A DNA stretch of 64,000 nucleotides, taken from contig NZ_WELG01000001.1 of NCBI RefSeq assembly GCF_009184425.1, forward strand, positions 248,001 to 312,000, written 5' to 3'. Each line of letters opens with the position of its first letter. Position 1 is the stretch's first letter. The notes under the pieces were generated by a model that did no database searches, was not told the origin of the DNA, and saw only the letters and a list, made by a program, of their open reading frames with translations. This document shows positions 25,170-33,988 of this stretch, piece after piece. The stretch comes from Flagellimonas olearia (GTDB lineage Bacteria; Bacteroidota; Bacteroidia; Flavobacteriales; Flavobacteriaceae). The position numbers and the translations under genes were made by a program.

Positions 25170-26777
25170 ATGAAAAGAAGGGCACTGATCAGAAAATTGG
25201 GACTTGTTCCCTTGACCGGAGTTTTTGCACAATTGATACCGTCCAGCGTATATGCGGGATGGGGCACGGAAAAAGCCGTTGACAAAGCAGATGTACTAAA
25301 GAAAGCCGCCAAAGGCAAGAGTATTTACGAGAAGTTGGGAGTCCGTCCGGTAATCAATGGACGGGGTACCATCACGGTCATTGGAGGCTGCCGGGTACTA
25401 CCAGAAGTGGAGCAGGCAATGCAGGAAGCCACCTTGGATTATGTGGAGTTCGATGAATTGATGGATGGCGTAGGCCAACGTCTAGGGGAATTGACCGGTG
25501 CCGAGTTTGGATTGGTCTCCACAGGGGCCACAGGGGCCATGATGATCGGTACCACAGGAATAGTCACTGGAGGAGACCCGGACAAATTGTGGCAGCTTCC
25601 CAACTTGGATGGGATGAAAGATGAGGTCATCATCCCTAGATATTCATGGACCGCTTATGAATCTGCAGTAAGGGGAGTGGGTGTTCGGATGATCACCGTG
25701 GACAACAAGGAAGAACTCAAGGCTGCTTTGGGCCCCCGTACGGCAATGGTATTGGTTTTGGCCGGATCAAAATCCATGAACGGACCACTTTCCATAAAAG
25801 AGATAGCAAGTGTTACCAAGCCGCTGGGTGTACCCATTATGGTAGATGCCGCTGCGGAAGGATTACCGGTCCCCAATCCCCATATTTCACAAGGGGCCGA
25901 TTTGGTGGCCTATAGTGGAGGAAAATATTTAGGAGGTCCCCAGTGTGCTGGACTGTTGATAGGACGTAAAGATTTGATCAAGGCCGCTTGGGTGACCAGT
26001 GCACCACACCATGGGTTTGCACGAGGATATAAGGTTGGCCGGGAAGAAATCATGGGAATGCTTACCGCCGTTGAAATGTGGATGAAAAGGGACCATGCCA
26101 AGGAAAGGGAAACTTGGACCGGTACCTTGGAATACATTGCCGATAAGCTCAACAAAATCCCTGGATTGGAGACATCCATCAGACAACCCCCACCGGAACA
26201 ACTTTCCAACCCAAGTCCCTCACTTAATGTAAAGTGGGACATGGAGAAAATACCCCTGACCGGATATGATGTGGAGCAGATATTGTGGGATGGTACACCA
26301 AGAGTAGCTGTTAGTGGGGCAGGTAGCTTTTTACCCTTTCCTCCCAACATGGAGCCCAACATCCGGATCAATACGTCACAGCTTAGAGAGGGTGAGGAAA
26401 AGATAATTGCCGACCGCGTATTTGAGGTTTTGTCCAATCCACCCAAAATAGAGAGAAACTTGGATGCCGCCTCCTTTGATCTAAGTGGGGAGTGGGACGT
26501 GGCCATAGAGTTTGCGGCCACCGCTTCAGAACAAACCTTTGTCATTGCACAAAATGGGGAAGACGTAAAAGGGACCCATTACGGCAGTTATGCTTCTAGG
26601 GCCTTGCAGGGTAGTGTGCATGGAGATGAGGTGCTCATTCGCAGTTCCCATACTCTGGATGGCGTTCGTCTTAACTTTACCTTCAAAGGAAAAATCCAGA
26701 ATGGAGAGTTGATGGGAGGGGATGTCAGTTTTAGCGAATACGGAAATGGAAAATGGCAGGCCAAACGTCGCTATTGA
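25170..26777 (+). CDS. Exported SelA-like PLP-dependent enzyme (D-glucosaminate ammonia-lyase-like family)
   Basis: A 535-residue protein. The N-terminus MKRRALIRKLGLVPLTG is a Tat-like signal (RRAL-x-R-K, then an uncharged stretch and SVYAG). Residues about 50-430 form a SelA-type fold-type I PLP enzyme: VRPVINGRGTITVIGG, EVEQAM-EA, GATGAMM, DAAAEG, and the PLP lysine K252 in YSGGKYLGG. A C-terminal beta domain of about 90 residues (DLSGEWDVAIEFAA...) is unusual. Relatives of this group act on D-glucosaminate 6-phosphate or remain unassigned. An export signal on a PLP enzyme is odd and argues for folding before Tat export. ATG 25170 starts the signal; the frame is open 33 nt further upstream. 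Confidence 0.78.
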   Translation: MKRRALIRKLGLVPLTGVFAQLIPSSVYAGWGTEKAVDKADVLKKAAKGKSIYEKLGVRPVINGRGTITVIGGCRVLPEVEQAMQEATLDYVEFDELMDGVGQRLGELTGAEFGLVSTGATGAMMIGTTGIVTGGDPDKLWQLPNLDGMKDEVIIPRYSWTAYESAVRGVGVRMITVDNKEELKAALGPRTAMVLVLAGSKSMNGPLSIKEIASVTKPLGVPIMVDAAAEGLPVPNPHISQGADLVAYSGGKYLGGPQCAGLLIGRKDLIKAAWVTSAPHHGFARGYKVGREEIMGMLTAVEMWMKRDHAKERETWTGTLEYIADKLNKIPGLETSIRQPPPEQLSNPSPSLNVKWDMEKIPLTGYDVEQILWDGTPRVAVSGAGSFLPFPPNMEPNIRINTSQLREGEEKIIADRVFEVLSNPPKIERNLDAASFDLSGEWDVAIEFAATASEQTFVIAQNGEDVKGTHYGSYASRALQGSVHGDEVLIRSSHTLDGVRLNFTFKGKIQNGELMGGDVSFSEYGNGKWQAKRRY

Positions 26778-26805
26778 TGTTTGGCAGTAGGTTGGGAAGT
26801 TTTTC

Positions 26806-27369
26806 TTAGCTATTGAAAAAGATGAGCAGCAGTATTTGCAAACAGTTTTTATAGTGTAACCTGAAAAGACTGAGGGCATTGCTGATATGGGTTTCCACGG
26901 TTCGGATGGAGATATCCATTTCTTGGGCAATTTCTTTGTTATTATACCCTTGTACACGACTTAAGTAGAATACTTTTCTACATCGGTTGGGCAACTTGTC
27001 CATGGTTTTTAAAAAAAGTTCTTTGGACTCCAGATAATCCATGTGTTCCTCCGGTCCTTCGGAAATTGGCTCGGATTTCAAGGTGTCTTCCGCAGAAACT
27101 TTGCGCTGTTCCTGTTTTAGAAAATTGATGGCACGGTATTTTACCCCTCGAAACAGATAGGCTTCTATTTGGTGGATTTGGGTAGTGGCCGATTTTTCCC
27201 AAAGACTTATAAAAATTTCCTGGACCAAATCCTCGGAGACCTGATGATCGCCAGTAAAACTATAGGCATAGATATAGAGGCGTTTCCAGTAGAGGGCAAA
27301 AATCTTTTCGAGTGCTTTTTCCTGACGATTTTGGAGAGCTTTAAAAATCAATTTTTGGTTTTCCATCAT
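26806..27369 (-). CDS. ECF sigma factor, FecI-like (Bacteroidetes family)
   Basis: A 187-residue sigma-70 family factor. Region 2 is IFALYWKRLYIYAYSFTGDHQVSEDLVQEIFISLW; region 4 holds LPNRCRKVFYLSRVQGYNNKEIAQEMDIS and TVETHISNALS. Such factors are released by FecR when a SusC transporter senses its substrate. ATG 27369 (or 27366) is preferred; a GTG lies 9 nt upstream. A perfect -7 element, TAAATTTG (27412-27405), precedes it. Unusually, it lies downstream of the FecR-SusC-SusD genes and behind a terminator, so it is transcribed on its own. Confidence 0.93.
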   Translation of the reverse strand: MMENQKLIFKALQNRQEKALEKIFALYWKRLYIYAYSFTGDHQVSEDLVQEIFISLWEKSATTQIHQIEAYLFRGVKYRAINFLKQEQRKVSAEDTLKSEPISEGPEEHMDYLESKELFLKTMDKLPNRCRKVFYLSRVQGYNNKEIAQEMDISIRTVETHISNALSLFRLHYKNCLQILLLIFFNS

Positions 27370-27404
27370 CTGCGGCACCTTGTGTTTGTTGGGGGCGTCT
27401 GTAA

Positions 27405-27412
27405 CAAATTTA
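27405..27412 (-). promoter_or_regulatory. -7 promoter element of the ECF sigma gene (TAAATTTG)
   Basis: A perfect TAnnTTTG on the minus strand, 35 nt before ATG 27369. The nearest upstream TTG is only 12 nt away, so the -33 element is not canonical. This would fit activation or an alternative sigma factor. Confidence 0.5.
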
Positions 27413-27461
27413 TTAGGGGAAAGTCAACAGATCGCTTTGCGAACATTATGCTTTTGTTACT

Positions 27462-27500
27462 AAAAAGTATCCCCGGAAAACTGCTGTTTTCTAGGGATAC
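27462..27500 (-). terminator. Rho-independent terminator after susD
   Basis: Minus strand: GTATCCC (27500-27494) pairs with GGGATAC (27473-27467), and the inner GAAAAC pairs with GTTTTC around TGCT-type loop bases. TTTTT follows (27466-27462). It lies 17 nt after the SusD stop and separates the SusCD unit from the sigma gene. Confidence 0.75.
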
Positions 27501-27516
27501 GATCTACTGAAACCTT

Positions 27517-29262
27517 TTACCAATTTGGGTTTTGGACAAGGTTGGTGTTCAATTGTAATTCTTGTATGGGAATGGGAAGTAGGTAGTCCCGATCTTCATT
27601 GAAGGTTCTGTCGTTGAAATCCGGAAGTGGATCTATCAGGTTGTCCGCACTTAACTGGATATCGGTCCCTAATTGAAAATATTTGGCACCGTCAATCTGA
27701 CCTGTGGGAAGCTCGCCTTCATACACCACCAAGTCAATGGCGCCATTTCCATCCAAGTCATATTCGCCAGCCCCGGGCAAATAAATACCGCGTAAGGGCA
27801 AGGTAAGGGACTGTCCTGCTTTCCAACGTCTAATGTCGTTCCAACGGTGACCTTCCATATACAGTTCTACCCTGCGCTCCCTTCTGATTTCCAAAATGAG
27901 CCCCATGTTGCTACCATTCACATTAGGATAAAACATTTCTTGATAGGCATCTGGGTTTGCGTTGGCATCGACCACGGATACATTTGGCATGTTTACGCGA
28001 TTGCGCAATAAACCAACGGATTTGTCCATGTCCTCTTGGGTAGCCGTACCCAGTTCCGCCTTGGCCTCGGCATAGTTCAATAAAACCTCGGCAAAACGGA
28101 ATACGGGAAGATCGTTTGTGTTTTGGTTGATTCCATCCGAGTTTGCAGCAGTTACAAATTTGGTGAGATGATACCCGGTTATGGTGAAAGACAGGTCTGG
28201 AGGCAATTCAACACTTTGACCAATCCTGGTATAACCCGATGTGCGAATGGTCTGGGAAAGTCTTGGATCCCGATCGGCTGTTTCATCCGCAAATGATAGG
28301 ATGTTATAATCCGCCTGGTCGGTAAAGCGGCTTCCATCTGCATTCAAATAGGAGTTCACTACAGATTTGGGCATTCCAGGTCTTCCCTGTGAACCGGTCA
28401 AGGTATAGTAATTTGCCCGATGTCCATTGGTAAGGGGTTCTGTATATTCCCTGGCCAGAATAACCTCGGAAGTTTCGGAGGCCTCGGCCCTGAACAGATC
28501 GGCATAATCCGAACTTGGATTACCGGTACTGTACAAGGTATACGGGCTGCTTTCCATCAACTCCTCGGAAGCGGCAATGGAGGCCTGTAGGTATTTCTCA
28601 TAACCAGGGATGCCATGGTACTTTTCAAAGGTTCCTTCAAAAAGTCCGATTCTGGATTTTAAGGCCAATGCAGTGTACTTGCTTACTTCGTAGGCATACG
28701 ATTGGTCGTTCATATGGGCAATGGCCCAGTCCAGATCTTCCAAGATTTTATCCACAACAAATTGTCTACTGTCACGGGCTTTGTAAAGATCTTGGTCATC
28801 GGCTTCCATGGTCTTGTCATACCAAGGCACATCCCCAAAGTTCATGACCATGTTAAAGTAAAAATAGGCCCTGAAAAAGCGGGCAACCCCACCGTAGCGA
28901 TTTTTAGCGGATTCATCGTCACACTTTTCATAGTTTTCCAAAAAGTAGTTGATATCACGCAGATTGTTCCAGTTCCAACCGCCACCACTTGAGGGGACAA
29001 TACGGGAATCGGTCATCAGGTCGCTTAAAGTATTGTGGACAATCTCGCCGCTGTAGCTGTCCGCGGTGAAGATTTCACCCCGGGATGAACTGTTGGGCAA
29101 TAAAAGATAAAAACCGTTGGTGTACAACTCCAAATCGGAAGCGGTCAAAAAGAAACTGTCTTCACTGACATCCGAAATGGGATTTTTATCCAAATAGTCG
29201 TCACTGCAGTTCACAAAGAATAAACTGCTTAAACTGATCAATGCTATATATATTCGTTTCAT
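27517..29262 (-). CDS. SusD/RagB family nutrient-binding outer-membrane lipoprotein
   Basis: A 581-residue surface lipoprotein with lipobox FFVNC (Cys19). It has the SusD N-terminal pattern (DYLDKNPISDVSEDSFF, FRAYFYFNMVMNFGDVPWY) and the C-terminal signature (RFAEVLLNYAEAKAELG, ELYMEGHRWNDIRRW). SusD proteins lid the TonB-dependent SusC barrel and bind the incoming glycan or other nutrient. The gene follows susC by 14 nt. There is no linked glycoside hydrolase; the nearby genes encode a phosphoesterase, a sugar dehydrogenase and a ThuA protein, so the substrate may be a small sugar derivative or phosphorylated compound. Confidence 0.95.
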   Translation of the reverse strand: MKRIYIALISLSSLFFVNCSDDYLDKNPISDVSEDSFFLTASDLELYTNGFYLLLPNSSSRGEIFTADSYSGEIVHNTLSDLMTDSRIVPSSGGGWNWNNLRDINYFLENYEKCDDESAKNRYGGVARFFRAYFYFNMVMNFGDVPWYDKTMEADDQDLYKARDSRQFVVDKILEDLDWAIAHMNDQSYAYEVSKYTALALKSRIGLFEGTFEKYHGIPGYEKYLQASIAASEELMESSPYTLYSTGNPSSDYADLFRAEASETSEVILAREYTEPLTNGHRANYYTLTGSQGRPGMPKSVVNSYLNADGSRFTDQADYNILSFADETADRDPRLSQTIRTSGYTRIGQSVELPPDLSFTITGYHLTKFVTAANSDGINQNTNDLPVFRFAEVLLNYAEAKAELGTATQEDMDKSVGLLRNRVNMPNVSVVDANANPDAYQEMFYPNVNGSNMGLILEIRRERRVELYMEGHRWNDIRRWKAGQSLTLPLRGIYLPGAGEYDLDGNGAIDLVVYEGELPTGQIDGAKYFQLGTDIQLSADNLIDPLPDFNDRTFNEDRDYLLPIPIQELQLNTNLVQNPNW

Positions 29263-29276
29263 CGTCTTGGTTAGAT

Positions 29277-32200
29277 TTAAAATTGAACTGAAATACCCAA
29301 TGAATATGTCTTGGACATGGGGGCTTCCTGGCCTCTGGAATCATAGGAATACGAACCAGAAGGGGAATTCAGGTTAACTTGGTTGCTTGCAATTTCCGGG
29401 TCGATGTAATCCGTCAACTTGGTAAAGGTTAGGATGTTCTCTCCGCTGAGATAGAGTCTGATCTTGTCAAAAGGTGTCCGTTCCAAGACCGACTGGGGCA
29501 GGTTGTACCCAAACGTTAGGTTCTTAAGTCGCAAGTAAGAGATGTCCTGTAGGTACCGATCATTGATGTTGTACAGGGAATTACGGCCGCTAAGGGCAAT
29601 GTAACCAAAGCCTCTAGGGTAGTACCCGTTCGGATTTTCAGGGGACCAAATGTCATTGGCCAAATCTTTACGTACAAAAGAGGCATAGGGACGGCTATAA
29701 GGCCCCCAGAACAATTGGGAGTTGTAGCCTGGATACCAATCTTGTTTACCTACACCTTGGAAAAATGCCGAGATATCAAAGCCTTTCCAGCTTGATGATA
29801 TTCTAAAATTATAGAGGTATTTTGGAGCTACGTTCCCAACAATTTTTTGATCTCCTGGATCATCAAGTGTATTGGTACCCGCGTTCACAACACCGTCTCC
29901 ATTAAGGTCGGCATACTTAACATCCCCGGGCTGTAATCCACCCCTACTGGATATTCTTGCCGTTACGTAGGATTGGTCTACATGTGCGGCCACTTCCTCT
30001 TCTGATTGAAAGAGTCCATCAATTTGATACCCCCAGATATCCCCAATGACCATTCCTTCATAAAAGGAGTTCAACAAGTTTTCTGGATTATCAAATTTGG
30101 TAATCGTGGTCTCGGAGTTGGAAAGTCCTGCGCTCACACTGAGTTGAAAAGGGGAACCACCCAAATTAAAGCTGTCGGTAAACCCAAGGGACAATTCAAA
30201 ACCTTTGGTTTCCAGGTCAGCCGCATTCTCTTTTGGAGCTGATGCCCCCAAAGTGGCAGGGAGAACCTGACCGGCGGTAAGCATTCCCAAGGTTTCCCTT
30301 TTAAACCAATCAAAGTTTGCGGTAACCTTGTTTTTAAAAAGTCCAAGGTCAACCCCAAAGTCCAAGGTGCGAACCTCTTCCCAAGTAATCTCAACCGGGT
30401 TAAGGGCAGGGGAGGAGATAGATTCCAAAGGACTTCCGTTCAATGAGAACGCCTCGTTTACGGAGCGTGACAAAACAGGTTGATAGGAGTAAGGGGAAAC
30501 TTCCTGGTTACCCAAAGACCCATATGAGGCCCTTAGTTTCAATTGGCTCAAGACTGGATGCAAGCTTTCCATAAAACCTTCATTATGCAGTGCCCATGCC
30601 GCAGAAACCGATGGGAAGAAGCCCCATCTGAAGTCTGAGGGGAACCTAGAGGTGCCATCGTACCTGCCATTCAGCTCCAAAAAGTACTTGTTGTCGTAAT
30701 CATAGGATAGTCTTGAGTATACACCTTGTATGGCCCATTCGTAGGCACTTCCAGTGGCATCATCCGCCGTGGTGCCCAGCCCCAAGGAGTTAAGATCATC
30801 GGAAATCAATCCCTGCGTGCTGGCCTGGATGGTCTTGCTGTACATGGATTCTTGTCCAAAACCTGCCATGACATCCATATGATGCTTACCGAAACGCTTG
30901 TTGTAATCGGCATATATGTTGAAAGCATCGTAATCGGCTGAGGTATTGAACTCGGTTAATTTATCGGAACTCATGGTCTGTATGTCGTCCACGTATATGC
31001 TCCAAGGCACCAAAGTGGATCTTTGAAAAATGTTCTGGTTCATTTTTCGGTAGGCGTAGCTTGCCTTGACGGTAAGTCCATCAACAGGGGTCAGGGTGGC
31101 CGTTACAATGTTGGAAAACTCGGAATCCTCAGTTTCTTGTTTGGATTTTCCATGCAATAGAGAGGCATAGAGTCCGTCACCGGCCGCATAGTTGTTCAAT
31201 TCACTTCGATAGAAATAGGTGCCATCGGGATTGGTGGGCGAATACCAGGGCATGGCATGGTTGTATACCAAATAATTCCAATAGTTACCGTGCCATCCAC
31301 CTCGGTATCCTCCATATTGAAGGTCATCAAAGCGGTTGAACTGCATATTGTCTGAAACGGTGATCCAATCATTCAGCTTAAACTCAACTTTGGCCCTGTA
31401 GTTCTCCTTTTTAAACAGGTCCTCCTGAACTTTTAGGATGCCAATTTCACGGTAGTTTCGGTATGAGAAATATCCTTTCAGTTTTTCACTTCCGCCACTT
31501 ATCGAGGCATTATAGATTTGGGAAGGTCTGCTCTTTCGAAAGAAAGTGTTCCACCAATCGGTTTTGGCGTAGTGGACATACTGCTGCCGACCATTTCGAG
31601 TATCTGTGATCACACGTGCCAAGGATGGGTTGGCAGATACCTCCTGCAATGCGGTGTAATCCGCTTCGGTATATCTGGAGTACGATGCACCACTGCTCGC
31701 CTGAAAGAAACTATCCGCAATCTGTATGGCCTCGTAGGGATCGGTTACAAAGTCGGTATTAGTGGTGACTTGACTTATGGCCGTAGTGGCCTCCAAGCTT
31801 ACTTTTAGGTCACCTTCCTTCGCTTGTTTCGTGGTGATCAAGACCACACCAAAAGAAGCACGGGCACCATAAATAGCTGCGGCACCCGCGTCCTTCAAAA
31901 CACTGATGTTCTCTATATCGCTTGGATTGATGTCGTTGATATCTCCTTCCACACCATCAATGATGATCAGGGGGTCACCACCGTTGATCGAGGTAAAACC
32001 CCGGATATTGATGTTGGGGGTATCTGTAGGGCGACCGTTGGAACGGGTAATGGTAAGCCCCGGTGTCAACCCTTGAAGTGCCACGGCGGCATTGCTCACC
32101 GGACGTTCTGCCAAAGCACTGACATCTACCTTGCTGACCGCTGCGCTTAAGGATTCAATGGTTTTTTCCCCATAACCAATAACCACCACCTCATCCAATT

Positions 32201-32795
32201 GCTCACTATTGGCATCCAATTGAATGGCAATGGAATTTGTATTGGAGTTTACTGTGTAGGTTTGTGTTTCCATCCCAACATAGGAGAACTCCAGAACATC
32301 ACCGGTTTTGGCTACAATTTCAAAGTTTCCGTCAAAGTCGGTCACAACGCCTTTGTCCGTACCCACAACCAATACATTGGCTCCCATCAAGGGTTCTCCT
32401 GTATCGTCTTTTACAGACCCTTTGATGGTCTGTTGCACAGGCTGGGTAGACCTTGGTTTTACATAAACGGTGATATTGCTTTTCTGGATTTGGTACCCCA
32501 GCCCATATACTTGGGCCAAATCATCCATGACGGACTTTAGGGGTAGGTTGTTATAGTCGACATTTACCTTGTGCTTGATTTGTTTTACCTCATTGGTATA
32601 GATAAAGCTGACCGGGGCTTGTTCCTCAATCTTGGTAAAGATGGTCACAAGATTAATTTGACTTTGGTGTAGATTGATATTGGGAGAGTTCTCCACTTTG
32701 GCTTGGGCCGGTAGTGCAAAAAATTGCATGGCCCATAACATCATGATGGTTTTCATAACGTTTCCATTGAAAAAAAATAGTAATTTTGGTTTCAT
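29277..32795 (-). CDS. SusC/RagA family TonB-dependent transporter with N-terminal STN signalling domain
   Basis: A 1172-residue outer-membrane transporter. After a signal peptide (ends near PAQA) comes a secretin/TonB short N-terminal (STN) domain, about 45-115. Then follow a carboxypeptidase D-like domain (IKGSVKDDTGEPLMGANVLV), the TonB box and plug (LDEVVVIGYG, INIRGFTSINGGDPLIIIDGVEGD, ISVLKDAGAAAIYGARASFGVVLITTK), and the beta-barrel ending ISVQF. The STN domain shows that it signals to the FecR protein encoded just upstream, which controls the ECF sigma factor. It forms the transport complex with the SusD protein. Confidence 0.96.
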   Translation of the reverse strand: MKPKLLFFFNGNVMKTIMMLWAMQFFALPAQAKVENSPNINLHQSQINLVTIFTKIEEQAPVSFIYTNEVKQIKHKVNVDYNNLPLKSVMDDLAQVYGLGYQIQKSNITVYVKPRSTQPVQQTIKGSVKDDTGEPLMGANVLVVGTDKGVVTDFDGNFEIVAKTGDVLEFSYVGMETQTYTVNSNTNSIAIQLDANSEQLDEVVVIGYGEKTIESLSAAVSKVDVSALAERPVSNAAVALQGLTPGLTITRSNGRPTDTPNINIRGFTSINGGDPLIIIDGVEGDINDINPSDIENISVLKDAGAAAIYGARASFGVVLITTKQAKEGDLKVSLEATTAISQVTTNTDFVTDPYEAIQIADSFFQASSGASYSRYTEADYTALQEVSANPSLARVITDTRNGRQQYVHYAKTDWWNTFFRKSRPSQIYNASISGGSEKLKGYFSYRNYREIGILKVQEDLFKKENYRAKVEFKLNDWITVSDNMQFNRFDDLQYGGYRGGWHGNYWNYLVYNHAMPWYSPTNPDGTYFYRSELNNYAAGDGLYASLLHGKSKQETEDSEFSNIVTATLTPVDGLTVKASYAYRKMNQNIFQRSTLVPWSIYVDDIQTMSSDKLTEFNTSADYDAFNIYADYNKRFGKHHMDVMAGFGQESMYSKTIQASTQGLISDDLNSLGLGTTADDATGSAYEWAIQGVYSRLSYDYDNKYFLELNGRYDGTSRFPSDFRWGFFPSVSAAWALHNEGFMESLHPVLSQLKLRASYGSLGNQEVSPYSYQPVLSRSVNEAFSLNGSPLESISSPALNPVEITWEEVRTLDFGVDLGLFKNKVTANFDWFKRETLGMLTAGQVLPATLGASAPKENAADLETKGFELSLGFTDSFNLGGSPFQLSVSAGLSNSETTITKFDNPENLLNSFYEGMVIGDIWGYQIDGLFQSEEEVAAHVDQSYVTARISSRGGLQPGDVKYADLNGDGVVNAGTNTLDDPGDQKIVGNVAPKYLYNFRISSSWKGFDISAFFQGVGKQDWYPGYNSQLFWGPYSRPYASFVRKDLANDIWSPENPNGYYPRGFGYIALSGRNSLYNINDRYLQDISYLRLKNLTFGYNLPQSVLERTPFDKIRLYLSGENILTFTKLTDYIDPEIASNQVNLNSPSGSYSYDSRGQEAPMSKTYSLGISVQF

Positions 32796-32835
32796 TATAT
32801 CATACTATGTATTTGGTGAATATGTAGTTAATAGG

Positions 32836-32867
32836 GCCTTTTCTGTTGGCGCAGAAGAGGCTTTTTT
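32836..32867. other. Hairpin between fecR and susC
   Basis: GCCT and TTCTG (32836-32845) pair with CAGAA and AGGC (32852-32861) with one mismatch. A T-run follows on the plus strand and an A-run precedes on the minus strand. Within the fecR-susC transcript it would form a stable stem 40 nt before susC. It may separate transcript levels of regulator and transporter. Confidence 0.5.
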
Positions 32868-32892
32868 GTTGGGTTCAGTACTATATCATAGG

Positions 32893-33834
32893 TTATGGTT
32901 TTTGGGGTTCTACTTGGTTTTCAGAATTGATTTGGGCACCGGTTAGTAGCTCCAAACTTTCTATGGTCTCTTCCAATGTGGGGTTGATGAACTTACCCGA
33001 AATGGTCTTGTTGGTAATATCTTCTGTTGACATGTGCAGTTTCACATTGAACCAACGTTCCACAATGCGAAGGGTCTCTTCAAGGGAATGGTCGTCCAGA
33101 ACAATGATATTGTCCAACCACGAAATGTCTTTGATGGTACTTTGTTTGGTCACCAGATGATTGCCGGTGCCTTTATCAAACAGCAATTGTTCATTTGGTT
33201 TCAATGTGGCCAAGACGTTGTTTTCCTCACTGACTTGAATGGACCCCGTGGCCAAACTGATTTTAATATTAGGATTGTCGGTATAGGCCCTTATGTTGAA
33301 TGAGGTTCCCAACACCTTGGTTTTTAGGATTGGGGTGGTCACCCAAAAAGGTTGGTCGGGGTTATGGGAGACCTCAAAAAATGCCTCTCCATCCATTTTT
33401 ACCTGTCTGGTTTCTCCCTCAAAGAATTCGGGATAGGTGATGCTGCTCCCTGAGTTTAAAGTCACTAGGGAACTATCAGGGAGTACCACTTGCTTTTTTT
33501 CTCCTAAATTGGAGGTTACCGTAATCAGTTGGGCTTCTTTTTTGGGGAACAATTCCATGTAGGAAATCCCAAGGATGGCCAAAATGGATATAGTAGCCGC
33601 TATCCGATAGATCATGCTACGCCTTCCGTTCCGTGCAGTAATTTCTTTGGACGTTTTTATACGAGCAGCGATTCTTTGGTACAACTGTCTCTTCGTACGC
33701 TGTTCCATAGTGGGAGGGAACAATTGCCTACCGTAGGTGTTGTAGTATTCCTCAAGCTCCAGCTCCTCACTTTTGGTGCAGGTATTGTCAAGGTACTTTT
33801 CTACCAATTCTTGAAAACGTTCCCGATTGATCAT
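32893..33834 (-). CDS. FecR-type anti-sigma factor
   Basis: A 313-residue inner-membrane protein. The cytoplasmic N-terminus (NRERFQELVEKYLDNTCTKSEEL) binds the ECF sigma factor, one membrane helix (IAATISILAILGISYMELF) follows, and the periplasmic FecR domain (TVTSNLGEKKQVVLPDSSLVTLNSGSSITYPE) and C-terminal sensing domain end the protein. ATG 33834 gives the standard FecR start; the frame is open 78 nt further, but that stretch is inside a terminator hairpin. It lies 97 nt upstream of susC and in the same direction, whereas the sigma gene is at the far end. Confidence 0.93.
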   Translation of the reverse strand: MINRERFQELVEKYLDNTCTKSEELELEEYYNTYGRQLFPPTMEQRTKRQLYQRIAARIKTSKEITARNGRRSMIYRIAATISILAILGISYMELFPKKEAQLITVTSNLGEKKQVVLPDSSLVTLNSGSSITYPEFFEGETRQVKMDGEAFFEVSHNPDQPFWVTTPILKTKVLGTSFNIRAYTDNPNIKISLATGSIQVSEENNVLATLKPNEQLLFDKGTGNHLVTKQSTIKDISWLDNIIVLDDHSLEETLRIVERWFNVKLHMSTEDITNKTISGKFINPTLEETIESLELLTGAQINSENQVEPQKP

Positions 33835-33868
33835 AGTTTTTGGTTTCGGTGCTTGTTGTGAAGTCAAT

Positions 33869-33906
33869 AAAAAAGGCCTTGCCACGTAATGCGGAAGACC
33901 TTTTTT
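33869..33906 (-). terminator. Probable intrinsic terminator after the metallophosphoesterase gene
   Basis: Minus strand: AAAAAAGG-x-CTT pairs with AAG-x-CCTTTTTT around a GC-rich inner part; the final T-run is 33874-33869. It lies 83 nt after the phosphoesterase stop and only 35 nt before the fecR ATG, so it also sits in the fecR leader or promoter and could work as an attenuator. The fecR promoter itself was not found. Confidence 0.65.
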
Positions 33907-33988
33907 AATCATTGTTAACCTTTTTTTTATACAGCTTGGGACGGCTTAACAATGAGCTAACAATAGGGGGTTGGATTCGTTTGGGTGG

